Shown here: piece after piece, positions 23,701 to 33,922 of the stretch
Layout: each line of letters begins with the position of its first letter
Position numbering within the stretch: the first letter of the stretch is position 1
Source: Platanthera guangdongensis
Taxonomy: Eukaryota; Streptophyta; Magnoliopsida; Asparagales; Orchidaceae
Length of the DNA: 64,000 nt
NCBI GenBank assembly: GCA_039583875.1
Contig: CM077153.1
Span: 115,316,568 to 115,380,567 of the forward strand
Direction of reading: 5' to 3'
The notes under the pieces: model-generated
Seen by the model: only the letters and a program-made list of their open reading frames with translations
What the model was told of the DNA's origin: nothing
Database searches by the model: none
Program-made: the position numbers and the translations under genes

Positions 23701-23929
23701 TATGGTTTAACCCTTCAACATAAGCCACGTCGGTGATAGAGATTATACCGTTGGAAATCATACCATAACCTCTGGTGACTCCTCGATCTGACCCTCCAAA
23801 GATGACTTTGGGTCCATTCTCGACTGGAGTGTAATCACGCAGCAGGCTTCTTGTCCCGGTCATATGCCGGGAGCATCCACTGTCCAAATACCAGATCGGT
23901 GTTTTGGTGGCCTTTGGACATTCCTGCAA
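20762..23929 (-). CDS. pol: Copia Pol polyprotein (PR-IN-RT-RNase H), open
   Basis: This frame of 1,055 codons makes the retrotransposon enzymes, cleaved from a polyprotein in the particle. Aspartic protease: DSG at residue 16. GAG_pre-integrase zinc finger: H147, H152, C181, C184. Integrase core: D212, D275 and E311, the last two in D-35-E spacing. [11 protein letters not shown] near 654 with YVDD at 741-744. RNase H: D905, E948 and D981. The frame is open upstream of the first listed codon (a TTG), so the position marks where it follows gag, not a real start. It lies in the +1 frame relative to gag and begins to matter after the gag stop at 23937. The minus strand there reads TTTTGTTTTGCAGG, which looks like a 3' splice site, so both frameshifting and splicing are possible ways to express it. 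All catalytic residues are present. Confidence 0.95.
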   Translation of the reverse strand: MQECPKATKTPIWYLDSGCSRHMTGTRSLLRDYTPVENGPKVIFGGSDRGVTRGYGMISNGIISITDVAYVEGLNHNLISVSQLCDKGYDVKFCKDKCLIISRTSSETVLSGIRSRNIFCLDFLSLDSSTPVCLVATGSASLCEQWHKRLAHINFKTISMLFSKDLVRDAPSIKCIKDSPCPACQMGKQTRATFKSIADKDSSRCLYLLHMDLFGPMQVHSLGGKSYTPVIVDDHSRFTWVFFLKRKSDTFDIFTNFVKQVQNKFNCSVVKIRSDHGTEFESGAMTEFCEEQGIFHEFSSPRTPQQNGVAERRNRTLIEACTTMLKDASLPEYFWAEGVNTACHVQNRALINKHHRKMPYELLKGRKPTMSYSRIFGCRCYVLNNGKYPRTKFGEKCFEGIFMSYSAHSRAYRVFNKKTLVVEESINVVFDEGSLLNSNSSSSILEDAGARLEQLSLDETAKVDAPKYVKVSTSTSSESVEDQDRTNLLEEREAQEVVEAPDARLLELRHVRDHPRDQIIGDPRVGVRTRRGTINEVLHLSFLSQVEPKKFDEANKDAAWILAMQEELHQFERCKVWTLVPRPYKQNVIGTKWIFRNKLDEHGVIVKNKARLVAQGYRQEEGIDFDQTFAPVARLEAIRLFLAYASHKGFTVYQMDVKSAFLNGDLKEEVYVAQPPGFVDPTYPNHVYFLNKALYGLKQAPRAWYETLSSFLLENKFSRGKIDKTLFLREVKGKILLVQIYVDDIIFGSTDNNLCKKFSKLMQGKFEMSSMRELKYFLGLQVKQSEDGIFISQTKFTNELLKKFGMESATSMRTPMGSTMSLDKDEKGKPFDETKYRSIIGSLLYLTASRPDIMFSTCVCARYQVNTKESHYVAAKRILRYLKGTPNLGLWYPRNNDVELIGFSDADFAGSRDDRKSTSGTCQFLGRRLISWNSKKQNCVATSTAESEYISAGSCCTQLLWIRNQLADYDLQFKEVPMYCDSSSAITIANNPVSHSRTKHIEVRYHFIREHVENKDISLCYVPTDKQIADIFTKPLDEAKFNIFKTELGMLNYDE

Positions 23930-23936
23930 AACAAAA

Positions 23937-26219
23937 TTAATTTGCCTTAGGAACCCAATCGAACTTGGGTCCTAGATTCCTGGTTAGCACACTCCCCCTC
24001 GGTTGGTTAACCCTACGAGTGGTCGGTCTCGCATTGCTAACACGGGGAGTCTCGTAGTTCCTTGGATTAAACCAACAATCTACGGCAAAGTGACCGACTT
24101 TGCCACAGCACCAACAGTCAAATATGTTGTACCTCTTCCTAGGCTCCTGCCTTACCCTGGGAACGGTGGGTACTGCTGGGGCCTTGGATCTGGAGGTGGA
24201 GGCCTCATGGTGACAACAGTCGCATGACTTTGTCACCTTCTGTATAACAGGCTTGGCTTTTGGTGCCTGCTTTCCATTATGGCCGCTAGAGAACGGACCA
24301 TAATTTCCTATGTGGATTTCCTCATAAGGTGTCTTGAAGGCACTCTCACCGAAGTTCCGGGGAAAGTTCCAATCGTCATACCGGCTCTTTGGCTTTGTAA
24401 CCGAGGGCCGGAAATGATGCCCAAAAGTTGACTCAAAGTCGTGTTGGTTGCAAGGAAAGCCAGGCTTTCTGAACGCAACAGGACTAAGAGGAGCCTTACC
24501 CTTTTCATCAGCAGAGGCCTTCTTGGCGGCCTTATTTTTCCTCTGGTTCTTGTTTCTCCTAGATGAAGAACCAGGTACCCCTATATGCCCCAAGCCAGCT
24601 CCTTTGGCCTGAGCAGAGAAGGTATCAACGACTGGAAGAACTGTTTTTGGCATGGAGAAGCTCTTGACGATCTTCCTTTCTGCCGCAAGTAGTTCTTCCA
24701 ACTTGTCGACTTCCTCCTGCTTTAGATCAAGGAGCTTCAAAGACTCTGAATGCTTGGAAGTCAGGTCAAGGTGTTCCTGTCGGAGAGAAATCAAGCTAGT
24801 GACCTCTTCCCTTAGGGATACACATTCACCCTTAAGGAATTTTACTTCCTTCTTCTCAGCCTTCAGTCTCTTTCGGCACTCATCGAAAGTGTTGAGCAGA
24901 AGCTCATACTTCTCGAGGAGCTCAGCTTCACGGGCTGAAGGGCCATCCTCAGGTTCATCATCCTGAGACTCAGGATCAGAGTCGGAGTCGGAGAGAGGGG
25001 TGTGAGCTTTTACCTTCCCAGTAAATGGGGGGCATTCTCCTTCTGAGTCCGAGCGACCCACCAGCCCGAAGTAGGCTTCCTCATCATCACTGGAGTCTGA
25101 AGAATCAGACTCACTTAGTGTCTTTGGTCTTCTTGCGATGTAGCTCCGCTCCTTCTTCTTATCTCTGGAGGATTTGAGCTCCTCTTCTTTCCCTTTTTCT
25201 CTTTTGCTTTGATGGCAGTCGGCCACGACGTGACCTGGCTTATTGCATCCAAAGCAAATAATATCAGAAGAACGATGTTTGTTAGGTTTAGATGCATACC
25301 TGTCAGAAGAATAATTTTTCTTCTGATGCCTGGAGGAGGAGCTGTCTTTCTTTCTTTGATTCCTCATCTTGAGGAACTTCTTGAACTCTCGGGTGATGAG
25401 GGAGAAATCCTCCTCCGACAGTTCTGAGCCGGAGGAGCATGGTTCAGAGTCCTCCTCCTCTTCCTTACTCCTCGCACGGTATGACATCGCACCCTTGCCC
25501 TTTCTAGAGTAACTGGCTTTTAGGGCCACAGTCTTTTCTTTTGCAGCAGCCTTCTCTGCTTCTTCCTCTGCCTTCCTGGTGTTCAGCTGAAGTTCATAGG
25601 ACATCAGCTTCCCAAACAGGATTTGTGGATCAGTTTCTGCTAGTCTGCCAAATTCTCTGATGGCGCAGATCTTTGTGTCCCATTCCTTAGTAAGGGACCT
25701 AAGGAATTTGTCATTGAGTTCACCATTGGTGAACACTCTTCCGTAGCCCTTGAGGGCGTTGACAATCTTCAGGAAGTTCTCGTATGTGACCCCGATCTCT
25801 TCCTTAGGCCCTTGCCTGAAGGCCTCATATTTTTGGTTCAGGAGGGATCTCCGATCATCCCTTACTTCATTCGTGCCCTCCATTAGGATGATCAGGCACT
25901 GCCAGATCTCCTGAGCTGTCCTGCAGTTGCTGAAGTTTTGCATCATAGAATCATCAACTGCGCTCACCAGAATGTTTCGTGCCTTCTTGTCCAGTCCCAC
26001 CAGCACCATCTCGTCTTTGTCCATTTCAGAAAGTGTCTTCGGCACCTTCTTGGTGGGATCGATGGTGGAGGCCTTAGTGGGGATATAAGGTCCCTCCTCC
26101 ACAATCATGAAGAGTCGAGGATCGACTGCTTCCATGTAAAACCTGATTCTTTCCTTCCAGATCGGAAAGTTGAGTCTGTTGCACATTGGGATCTTGCCGG
26201 AGTACTTGAGCCCGTCCAT
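23937..26219 (-). CDS. gag: SIRE-like Gag with two zinc knuckles and a coiled coil, open
   Basis: I choose the ATG at 26219 ([13 protein letters not shown]), giving 760 residues; an upstream TTG would add 15. Numbering from that TTG, residues about 30-230 form the UBN2-type capsid region ([38 protein letters not shown]). A first CCHC knuckle is C337-C340-H345-C350. An acidic serine-rich stretch lies at 385-440 and a heptad-rich coiled coil at about 441-535. A basic segment follows, then a second CCHC knuckle, C717-C720-H725-C730. The frame ends with DWVPKAN just before pol. Typical copia Gag is much shorter; the long C-terminal extension is a SIRE trait. The product would assemble particles and bind RNA. 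No internal stop is seen. Confidence 0.93.
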   Translation of the reverse strand: MDGLKYSGKIPMCNRLNFPIWKERIRFYMEAVDPRLFMIVEEGPYIPTKASTIDPTKKVPKTLSEMDKDEMVLVGLDKKARNILVSAVDDSMMQNFSNCRTAQEIWQCLIILMEGTNEVRDDRRSLLNQKYEAFRQGPKEEIGVTYENFLKIVNALKGYGRVFTNGELNDKFLRSLTKEWDTKICAIREFGRLAETDPQILFGKLMSYELQLNTRKAEEEAEKAAAKEKTVALKASYSRKGKGAMSYRARSKEEEEDSEPCSSGSELSEEDFSLITREFKKFLKMRNQRKKDSSSSRHQKKNYSSDRYASKPNKHRSSDIICFGCNKPGHVVADCHQSKREKGKEEELKSSRDKKKERSYIARRPKTLSESDSSDSSDDEEAYFGLVGRSDSEGECPPFTGKVKAHTPLSDSDSDPESQDDEPEDGPSAREAELLEKYELLLNTFDECRKRLKAEKKEVKFLKGECVSLREEVTSLISLRQEHLDLTSKHSESLKLLDLKQEEVDKLEELLAAERKIVKSFSMPKTVLPVVDTFSAQAKGAGLGHIGVPGSSSRRNKNQRKNKAAKKASADEKGKAPLSPVAFRKPGFPCNQHDFESTFGHHFRPSVTKPKSRYDDWNFPRNFGESAFKTPYEEIHIGNYGPFSSGHNGKQAPKAKPVIQKVTKSCDCCHHEASTSRSKAPAVPTVPRVRQEPRKRYNIFDCWCCGKVGHFAVDCWFNPRNYETPRVSNARPTTRRVNQPRGSVLTRNLGPKFDWVPKAN

Positions 26220-26291
26220 AGTAGATATTTGTCTTCTTCTTTTGACACTAGGGGCAGGATTCAACTCAAGGTGTTAACCTTATTGATGAGT

Positions 26292-26309
26292 AACCTCCCT
26301 CTGATACCA
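26292..26309 (-). other. Primer binding site of the SIRE-like element
   Basis: The minus strand reads TGGTATCAGAGGGAGGTT two bases after the 5' LTR end, complementary to the 3' end of plant initiator tRNA-Met. Confidence 0.9.
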
Positions 26310-27152
26310 CTTGAAAGTCCACCTAGTGTCAGCTATGTGCACCTAGGGGGGAATAGGTGACGTGTGGTTCTTTTGCGGAATTTACGGATGTACCTGCACA
26401 ATAAAAACAACAAGCACAGCACACAGAATACACAGCAAATTTATAGTGGTTCCCCGACTTGGGTACATCCACTTTCCCCCTTCGACCTATCTCCCCAACA
26501 AGGGACGACTCGGTCACTTCTCCAACGGGATTGAAATCCAATCCCTTCACTAACGGAAGGAGCCCTTCCACACGTGAGAGTCAACACTCCCACAAAACGG
26601 GTTGCACCCAACCCTTACAATACGAAACAAATGTTCCTTTACAACAAAATTAAATATAGAATGTATGCGTGATACAAACTTCTTTTGGAGACTACGGTGT
26701 TCCTCTTGTTCGACGACGTGTTCTTGAAGTCGATGAAGAGTCTACAACCTTGGTCTCTCTTGGAGAGGATCTCCCGGAACCGACGGCGGCAATCCGAGCG
26801 GCGGCTTGGTTCGGAGTCGGCGGCAACGAAGGTGCGCTGCTGCAGTGCTTTGAGATCCAAACTTCTTTGCGAAGCAAACTAGGTCTACCAACGGTCACTC
26901 TAGGATCGGTCGTCTCGATCGATTCGGACGGGGGAGTTTTTCCCGGTCAACAAATCGAGAGACAAGAGATCTCTGGATAGACACGTGAGACGCAAGCTTT
27001 GCTAAGCTTCTATCGCCGGAGATCGGGAAGAAGAACGATCAGCGGCGGCGACGTACTTGCCCGAGCGCGACGGCGGCGGAGGAGAGAAATCGCGATATTA
27101 GGGTTTCCGCTTGCTCGGCTTCTTTCTGTGTTTTTATTCCGTTCAAAATACA

Positions 27153-27165
27153 TGTATATAAATAC
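27153..27165 (-). promoter_or_regulatory. TATA box of the SIRE-like 5' LTR
   Basis: The minus strand reads AGTATTTATATAC, the only clear TATA motif in this LTR. The copy in the 3' LTR lies near 19690-19701. Transcription would start about 30 bp downstream and define the R region. Confidence 0.65.
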
Positions 27166-27289
27166 TGTAGAAGTTTTCCAATATGACCGTTTGTGGGACC
27201 CACAATAGAAGTCCCCAAATCCCGGTCCAGGAATTTAACAGCGGCAGAATCCGGTTCAGGAATTTCCAGAAAAATGCCAAGTCAAAATC

Positions 27290-27625
27290 GGTGAGAATCG
27301 AAAGTGATTCTCGCCGAGTCGCCGAGAATCAAAGGTGATTCTCGACGATTCGGCGAGAATCAAAGATGATTCTCGTCGAATTTGCCTTGGTTGCACGCAC
27401 TGCTTTAAGCCAGGTCAAGACGGCGAGAATCAACCAGTGATTCTCGCCGAATCGGCGAGAATCACTAAGTGATTCTCGTCGATTCTTACTTAGACTCAGA
27501 GGTGCTTGCTTAGAAGTTGCTGGAACGTGTTCGGCGAGAATCAACCGCTGATTCTCGACGAATCGGCGAGAATCCCAAGTGATTCTCGCCGAATCGGCGA
27601 GAATCACTTGGTGATTCTCGTCGAT
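27290..27625. repeat. Array of palindromes in the U3 of the SIRE-like 5' LTR
   Basis: Same GATTCTCGNCGA and TCGGCGAGAATC palindromes as at 19820-20170. One palindrome here (near 27440-27475) is intact where the other LTR has a different arrangement. Confidence 0.85.
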
Positions 27626-27961
27626 TCTAACTTAGACGAATTTTCGTCTTTCCACCTATGAGATGCTCCTTGACCCATCCTTACTCCTTGTCTGCTCCTG
27701 CATATTTACAGCCCTGTGCTTGAAAATAAGTGCACTCCAATAGAGAGAGTACACGTAGGCCAACACACTGATCTGCTCAACGAGGGATTACGTCGTGCAG
27801 ACCCGTGTATATTGACCTACTGCACCCTGACATTGGTGTGCACTTAGCGTGGAAAAACTGCAAGCACAACTAGAAGGATTTTATCAAATACATAGTCTAT
27901 TGACCTTAGCTTGTCCAGGGGCTTCTTTAAATCAGGTACATTGTTGATACAATACCCAACA

Positions 27962-27966
27962 CTAAT
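27962..27966. other. Target-site duplication ctaat, right
   Basis: Identical to 18839-18843. Confidence 0.9.
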
Positions 27967-28590
27967 CACACCCCAACTTTGCCTACATGCCATAAGAAAA
28001 CCAACCGTTCACACACTTTTCCTCCCACTAGGAACGAGGTACCCACTTATGACGGTTATGAGAGTCCTCAAATTTTTAGGGACTGGCTTAATGGAATGGA
28101 AATTTTTTTTATTGTCACGAATGGGACAACCACCAAAAGGTTGTCGTCGCTCGAGAGAGATTAGTAGGTCAAGCCCAGGTGTTTTGGCTTAACGAAGAGC
28201 AACTTGTAGGTGATTATCAATATGTTAGGCCGTAAATACGTAGCCTTCTCACAGATCAATTTGACCCCGCCTACCTCCGTACTACTGGCTCCAAGTCCCC
28301 GAGTGCGTTCAACCCAAGATCTTGTGTGGCCATAGCACAACAACCGTGATCGAGTATAGTTATGGCACTAAAACTGTATCTTATTATAGGAGTGACCATA
28401 TGCCTCAGGCTAGATCCTTTCCCCACAAGGGTAGGACTATCCAAAGTGCGCCTATTTCCACCTCTAAGGAAAATAAGCAATTTAGGCCCTATGTTTTGGA
28501 CTCAATAGATGTTACTGCTAGGGATTCCATGAGCCCGTGGGGTGACATTATTCCAGTCAGTGAGAGTCGCCCCACGATTTACTCATGATG
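27967..28590 (+). pseudogene. Gypsy Gag remnant
   Basis: Frames give NEVPTYDGYESPQIFRDWLN and GMEIFFIV, then AQVFWLNEEQL and SLLTDQFDPAYLR, the order of a Ty3/gypsy gag capsid domain broken by frameshifts near 28130 and 28195. The remainder to 28590 is a basic linker-like frame without a recognisable zinc knuckle. It starts directly at the SIRE-like insertion, so its upstream part may lie on the other side. Non-functional. Confidence 0.7.
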
Positions 28591-28598
28591 TTGGGGGA

Positions 28599-29528
28599 AT
28601 GTCTGACCCCCATACTGTCGAGTGCCCAACTCACCCGACGACCTTAGTCTAATTAGAGTCTCCTCCCAAACTTGTTGATCTGGTGTTTGAATCTTCTGAT
28701 GATTCTGAGTTAGTACCTTTGAGTGAGCCCCCTGCTGAGGGCGATCTCATTATTGATGAAGAGTTTAGTGACATTGCGGACTTGGGTTACTCAAGTGACA
28801 TGGAAGAGGAATTTCCTTCTGAAGTGCCACACCATACGAATATCCAACCTACCCTCGACCTCACCCCTAATCCATCACCTATGCTAATTGAGGAATGGTC
28901 TGATGACCCTGACTTAATGGATTTTCCGACTGATTGGGAAGATTTGTCTTATGAGGGAAGGTTAATTTCGGATGACTTTAGTGCTGAAAACCCGAATGAT
29001 ATTTCTTTGATGTTATCACCATTGTCTGAAGCTACATGTGAATTAGAAATTTTGTTGGGCTCGATTTTGCCTATTTCTGAGATCTTTACTGATTCTAATT
29101 TCGATGATGTATCTAGTGCGGAAGAATTTTCTAGCGAGGGAGTTGTACTTTTGGATAACGTTAATGGTATAGACCCGAATGAGCTTCCTTTGATGTTGTC
29201 TCCATTGCATGAAATTTAAGAAGAATTTGATTTTCTCCCGTGTTTAATTTTACCGACTCCCCCTCCTGATCTTGTGACTCGATTAGAGGACTTGTTAGAA
29301 CATGAACTTGTTATGCCTAGTCTGATGTATTTTGCGATGTTTGCTTTGTTATCCCCTCTGTTGACCTTTCCGGTAAAGAAACAGACCTTGAGTTTGATGA
29401 ATCATGCGGACATTGCCTGCGGGTCTTTTCGTGGCAAAATTATGAATGTTTTAGGGTGCCCTCTAGCTAAGGGTGATGCTCCTTGCTCAGAAGATGGGCA
29501 GTCAGAAATTAAATCTTGGCATTTGTGA
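28599..29528 (+). pseudogene. Unrecognised acidic ORF inside a gypsy remnant
   Basis: One frame runs from ATG (MSDPHTVECP) to 29528, broken only by stops at 28650 and 29217. It encodes about 300 residues, very rich in Asp, Glu and Ser, with few basic residues in its first 200. The motif NPNDISLMLSPLSE recurs as DPNELPLMLSPLHE, so it contains an internal repeat. The C-terminal 85 residues are more hydrophobic. I do not recognise a family. It lies between gag and integrase remnants, where protease and RT would be expected, so it may be an inserted or captured segment, or a gag/pol spacer of this lineage. Confidence 0.45.
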
Positions 29529-29570
29529 GTTGATAATCATACCATAAAAGATCGATTTTACTTTCCCCAT

Positions 29571-30300
29571 TTGAATACCATATGGGATATGTTAGCCAGT
29601 GCCATGATTTTCCTAAAGTGGTATGATCCGCTCCTTTCTTTGCACCTCTTTATCATTAGAGAGATCCATATCGATGGCTTTGTCTTTCTGTTGGGTCGTG
29701 GTACGATTATTTTGTTAGTGGAGGAAACGTTTCGTTGGCCAAGTTTACACTCACTCATCCACATAATAACTAAAGATTATTGCACATGCCAACTCACTTT
29801 TAGTAATCCTCCACATTGACTTACCGGTTTATCACCAAATGAACTGGTGCACGGATATAAAGCACCAGTGCCACTTGACTTGATTATGTTACCTCTAATT
29901 TATAAGTCAAGTCAAATTGCACAAGAGTTAGCCTCTCATGTCCACAATTTACATAAGCACATTCAAGAAGCGCTAACCACAAAATATGCATTTTATCAAT
30001 CTCATGCTAACTTACATAAGAGAGCGTCTCACATTAAAATTGGTGATTTAGTCGTGGTGCGTCTCATCCCTGAACGGATGCCTTCGGGCTCCATAAAAAA
30101 GTTGGCGAATCGGTGAGCTGGTCCTTTTTGAATTTTAAAGCGGTAAGGAGAAAACACATATCTTTTGGAGATACCCACTGATTGGGGTATATCCCCTATT
30201 TTCAATGTTTCAGATTTAACGTCTTATGTTTCTCCACCAATTGAATTATCCGCCTCTCTATTTATTCCGTCCACTATGTATTCTAATGGGTTGAAGGGTG
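29571..30300 (+). pseudogene. Gypsy integrase remnant (zinc-binding and C-terminal domains)
   Basis: FIIREIHIDGF, VEETFRWPSLH and a CTCQLTF-type ending correspond to the HHCC region of Ty3/gypsy integrase (compare IRELYAGG and VEDRFFWPGLK at 60240). The frame then jumps to GLSPNELVHGYKAP, HIKIGDLVVVRLIPERMPSG and GISPIFNVSDL, the C-terminal domain. The DDE core between them is missing, and there are several stops and shifts. It stops where the Tat-like element begins at 30359. Confidence 0.78.
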
Positions 30301-30634
30301 AGTTGGGTCCTGGATCGCTCTCTCTTACGGTTTCCAATGGAGGTATGTTGAATGTTGATGTTGAAACTGTTAAAACCGAAAACCGGACTCTGTGGAGTTC
30401 ACCCTTGGGGAAGGGGGTGATCGCACACCTACTTCTTCCCCACAAGCAAAATGACAAAGGAAGCAAAGAGGACCAAACCCAAGGGCTCGGCGAGGAGGAC
30501 CCACCACACACCCGGAAGATCTTAAAGCGCTTCCCCTCCTTAGCCAAAGGCCGAGTTAAGGCTACCTCAGAAAGCGCTAAAAGACTAAGGAACAAGTGAG
30601 TATGAAAGCGTGCCTTCTGAGGTGCCCCTTGGGT

Positions 30635-30645
30635 CTTATTTATAG
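30635..30645 (-). promoter_or_regulatory. TATA box in the Tat-like 3' LTR
   Basis: The minus strand reads CTATAAATAAG. The same site is at 47581-47591 in the 5' LTR, which confirms the orientation. Confidence 0.7.
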
Positions 30646-31065
30646 ATTTCTGGAAATGGCCTGCAAATAGCCAACCTCCGCTGTTTTGGACAGCTATGTG
30701 CAGCCCAACTTGGTCTGCTAACAGCGCAACTACGCTGTTCTAACAAGTTATTTGCACCCATGGGAAGGGCACCCATGTAATTTTGCCTCTTGGCCCCACT
30801 GGGCAGGTCCCATGGATATGGAGGTCAGCTCGCAACTACTCTTCATGCCCAGGGGGCGGGTGCAACCTGGCTCCCGCAACTCGCCTTTTCCGCTTAGGCG
30901 AGCGCGAGCCAGGCCGCTGCAACCCGTTAATGCCTCTGCCGAAGCGGGCTGGCGGCCAGGTCGCTTGTAGAAGAGCGGGTTGGCCCGGTCTCAAACTACC
31001 GCTGCGGGATTCCCAGAGGGTGGCTCGCTGATCTGGACCCGTCGAACCCAACCCTGAATGTTAGT

Positions 31066-31290
31066 TCGACGAATACCGAGCCCAAACTCTGCTCGACAAA
31101 TGCGGACCACAACTCTGCTCGACGAATACAGAGCCCAAACTCTGCTTGACGAATGTCGAGCCCAAACTCTGCTCGACGAATGCTGAGCATAAACTCTGCT
31201 CGATGAATGATGAGCCCAAACTCTGCTCGACGAATGCTGAGCCCAAACTCTGCTCAACGAATTCTGACCCCGAACTCTGCTTGAGGAACT
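31066..31290. repeat. 27-bp tandem repeat in the Tat-like 3' LTR
   Basis: About eight units built on CTCGACGAATGCTGAG and CCCAAACTCTG. The period is a multiple of three, so it stays open in several frames. The counterpart is at 48000-48260. Confidence 0.85.
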
Positions 31291-31469
31291 CAAGGCGCGA
31301 GAGAGAGAGAGAGGGGGGGAGGGGCCAGCTCGCGCGGCTCACCCGCCTGACTTGGGCGAGTGCGAGTTGGCCATCCGCTGCCTGCCTGCCTGTTATTCTG
31401 GTGCGGGCAGGGTGCCCTGGTCTGCTCGCCTAGCCTGGCGGGCCCACTCGGCGAACACGAGGTTGTACA

Positions 31470-31486
31470 TAATTCCCGCTCTTTTT
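31470..31486 (-). other. Polypurine tract of the Tat-like element
   Basis: The minus strand reads AAAAAGAGCGGGAATTA directly before TGTACAACC, the start of the 3' LTR. Confidence 0.65.
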
Positions 31487-31583
31487 GAGCTTGACCAAGC
31501 TCGGAAAGAATCATCCAAACCGCGTGTTCGGTGAGTGTTGTGCTGAGCTGTCATGTAATCTTCTGGTGGGTCCCACTCCCTGG

Positions 31584-31592
31584 CTATAAATA
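31584..31592 (+). promoter_or_regulatory. TATA box of the antisense gene
   Basis: CTATAAATA lies 66 bp before the ATG of the spliced gene and about 115 bp outside the 3' LTR, on the opposite strand to the element. This is normal TATA-to-start spacing for a plant gene with a short 5' UTR. Confidence 0.6.
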
Positions 31593-33922
31593 CACTACCG
31601 AGACCTCAGGGGAATCCCTAGCTTCTTTTGCCTTTTTCAGTGAACTGTAGCTACACCATGCCGGTCAGTGAGGAAGTGCGAGCCCGGCTGGCATCTACGA
31701 GCCAAAAGACCGGGGAAGAGGCCCTTGAGGCCACACCGTGGTTGGCGCGCGGGTCTCCCGGCCCCTCTTCAGGCCAGTAAAAGGAAAGATCGTCAGGCGG
31801 TCCCCGGCAAAGGACTTCCCGGGTTCCAGCTTGGCAGCAGGCACCGAGGTTATCCCTGAGGTATGCGCACCTCCCTGCTGGCTTGTCGCTTCATTTCTGA
31901 CTTTTTCCCCTGCAGGTGCTGCCGCATGAAGAGGGAGGCGGTGGGGAGGAGGATCTTTCCCTCCCGCTGTCAACCGAGCGCTAGTCCCTCGGGACTGGGG
32001 CGTCCCCCACCCCCCCCCCCGGGTACCCCTCAGTCACTGATTCCTCCCGAGCTAGGGAAATCCCTTGCAGCTCTCGAAGGGGAACCCTTCCAGGGATGGC
32101 CGGGTTCCTCTCGACTGTCCACCGGTGCGGGCGGCGTGCCAACCCCTGGTAAGCTCGTACTTGTGCTTGTTTTGTTCTCGCTCGTCCCCTCTGACACTTT
32201 TCTTTGCAGGTTACAATGCGATCTCCTCTGAAACTGAGATGAGCGAGGGATATTTGCTTCCCCCCCCCCCCCCGACGAGGAGGGGGTTTCAGAGTATCTG
32301 GGCGACCCGGCGGATGCGGTGGGATGAAGAGACAAGTGACGCGGCTATTTCAGAAGCATACTCTGCTGCTACAGGAGATCTTTAACAGGGTTGACTAGGA
32401 TAAAAATACGATAGAGGCGCGACTCGCGGCCCTGGAAGGAGCGCGGGTCCCAGCTGAAGGGGCAGAGGTTACTTCTCCTGGCGTGCACATTATGCGGGTC
32501 AAGGAGAGGCTTAGGCACGCTATGGAGCAAGTCGGCCTGGCCCATCTCAAGGTGTGGGAGACCGTTAACAAGAGCCACAACTAGCTCAAGAAGTTCATGT
32601 TCGTCAAGGGGGACTTCGGCAACGTCCCCTTCTCGCCGGTTCAGCTCAGTGAGGGGAGCTACCGCCCACCTAGCCTGGGGCCATGAAGCGGATCTGTGCG
32701 GGTTCTTCACCGGGAAGAACATCGAGGTCGCATTCCTGCGACGGAACCTAGACAACCTCGTCGTTGTCCCGCCCGGGGGAGGTAAGCTACTCACGCTTAT
32801 CCTTTTTACTTCACTGCTTCTTCTCGCTTTAACTTTCTCTTCTTGTAGGCGAGCGGGACATTCCCTTGCACACCCCATATGAGAGTTCCCGGGTCGCTCT
32901 CAGCGGGCTCGCCCGAGCTCAAGCCACAGACGCCGCTCAGCGCGAGATCCCGGCATCTGCCCCCAAGAAGCGGCCAAGCCGCGAACAGCCTCCACCGCCC
33001 CCGCCGAAGAAGGCGAGGACTACGGGTGAGGTGCCCACTGCAGTCCAAAGGAAAGACAAGGCCCCGGCGATCCAATCGATCGAGGATCCCGCCCCCGCGA
33101 CAGCTCGACCAGTGACGCCCCCGGCAAGGTGGCTGACACTTATGGGCCGTAGGAAAAGGCGCAGACCGCTGTGAAGCCGATGCCGAGAGGGCACCGCAAC
33201 TTCGGTTTCGACGAGAAGTACCTAGACGAGCTCGGCGTCCCGCTCCTGTTATGGGACAAAGAGTAGAATCGGGCGGTGATCTCCACCCTGCTGCCGAGCT
33301 AGCTGGAGCAGGAGACCATCAGCGGGGAGGTTTACAACTTCTCGTCTAGCCTCTACTCGCGAGAGGACGCCGCCATCTATGACGAGGAGGCAACGCGAGT
33401 GCTGGTGCATGAAAGCGTGCGGGCCCAGCTCCGCGGATTGGAGCTAGCCCATATGGTCGGACGGCGCTGCACTCAGTTGGTGAGGAACGCTACCTCGCTA
33501 AAAAAGATGGCGGACGAGAATGAGGAGGCCCGCAAGCACGCTCAAGAGGAGGCAGACCTTTAGAGGAAGCAGGTCGACGCGGCCGAGGCTACCATCGCCT
33601 AGTACCTGGGAGGGGCGGTATGTCCCTCAGCCCGCATTTACTTCTAACTGTTGTTCCTTTCTCTAGCTTATCCCTTAGCCATCTTCCTCTTTGCAGGATG
33701 CGGTGATAGCCAGTCGTCTGGGCACCGAGATCGCCACCCTCGGCCAAAATAACCAAGCACTGGAGGCGCGGGTGCACGAGCTAAAGGCCGCCATGGCCGC
33801 TCCGTCGCCAGCCAGTAGCAGTTGTCAGCTCGAACATTACACCAACTATGAGCTAGAGGTGTTGATGCAGAAGAACGCCGCCAGCGCTGTGAAGTACGCA
33901 ATCCAGATGCTTCGGCGGGTCG

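Larger units (their letters stand above)
18844..27961 (-). mobile_element. Complete SIRE-like Ty1/copia retrotransposon (9,118 bp)
   Basis: Two long LTRs in the same orientation flank PBS, gag, pol and PPT, all reading on the minus strand. The element is bordered by ctaat at 18839-18843 and ctaat at 27962-27966, a perfect 5-bp target duplication. Gag and pol lack internal stops and the pol domains come in copia order (PR-IN-RT-RNase H). A very large gag with a coiled coil and two zinc knuckles, plus long LTRs, points to the SIRE/Maximus lineage. Only about 245 bp separate pol from the PPT, so there is no env-like ORF. The LTRs differ by scattered bases and one small rearranged segment, so insertion was fairly recent. 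This is the only element in the window that still looks protein-competent. Confidence 0.95.
26312..27961 (-). mobile_element. 5' LTR of the SIRE-like element
   Basis: 1,650 bp, TGTTGGG...TTTCA in element orientation. The outer end abuts the ctaat target duplication and the inner end abuts the PBS. Confidence 0.95.
30359..31469 (-). mobile_element. 3' LTR of the Tat-like element
   Basis: Element orientation TGTACAACC to ...GTTTCAACA, 1,111 bp. It is homologous to 47314-48435 throughout, including the 27-bp repeats and the TATA box. Preceded by a purine tract at 31470-31486. Confidence 0.8.

Noticed and set aside
26291..26310. tRNA gene fragment
   Set aside because: It is a primer binding site complementary to the tRNA 3' end; no cloverleaf surrounds it.
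31146..31433. Protein-coding repeats in the Tat-like LTR
   Set aside because: The 27-bp repeats stay open in several frames; both LTRs carry them and neither shows a start or domain.
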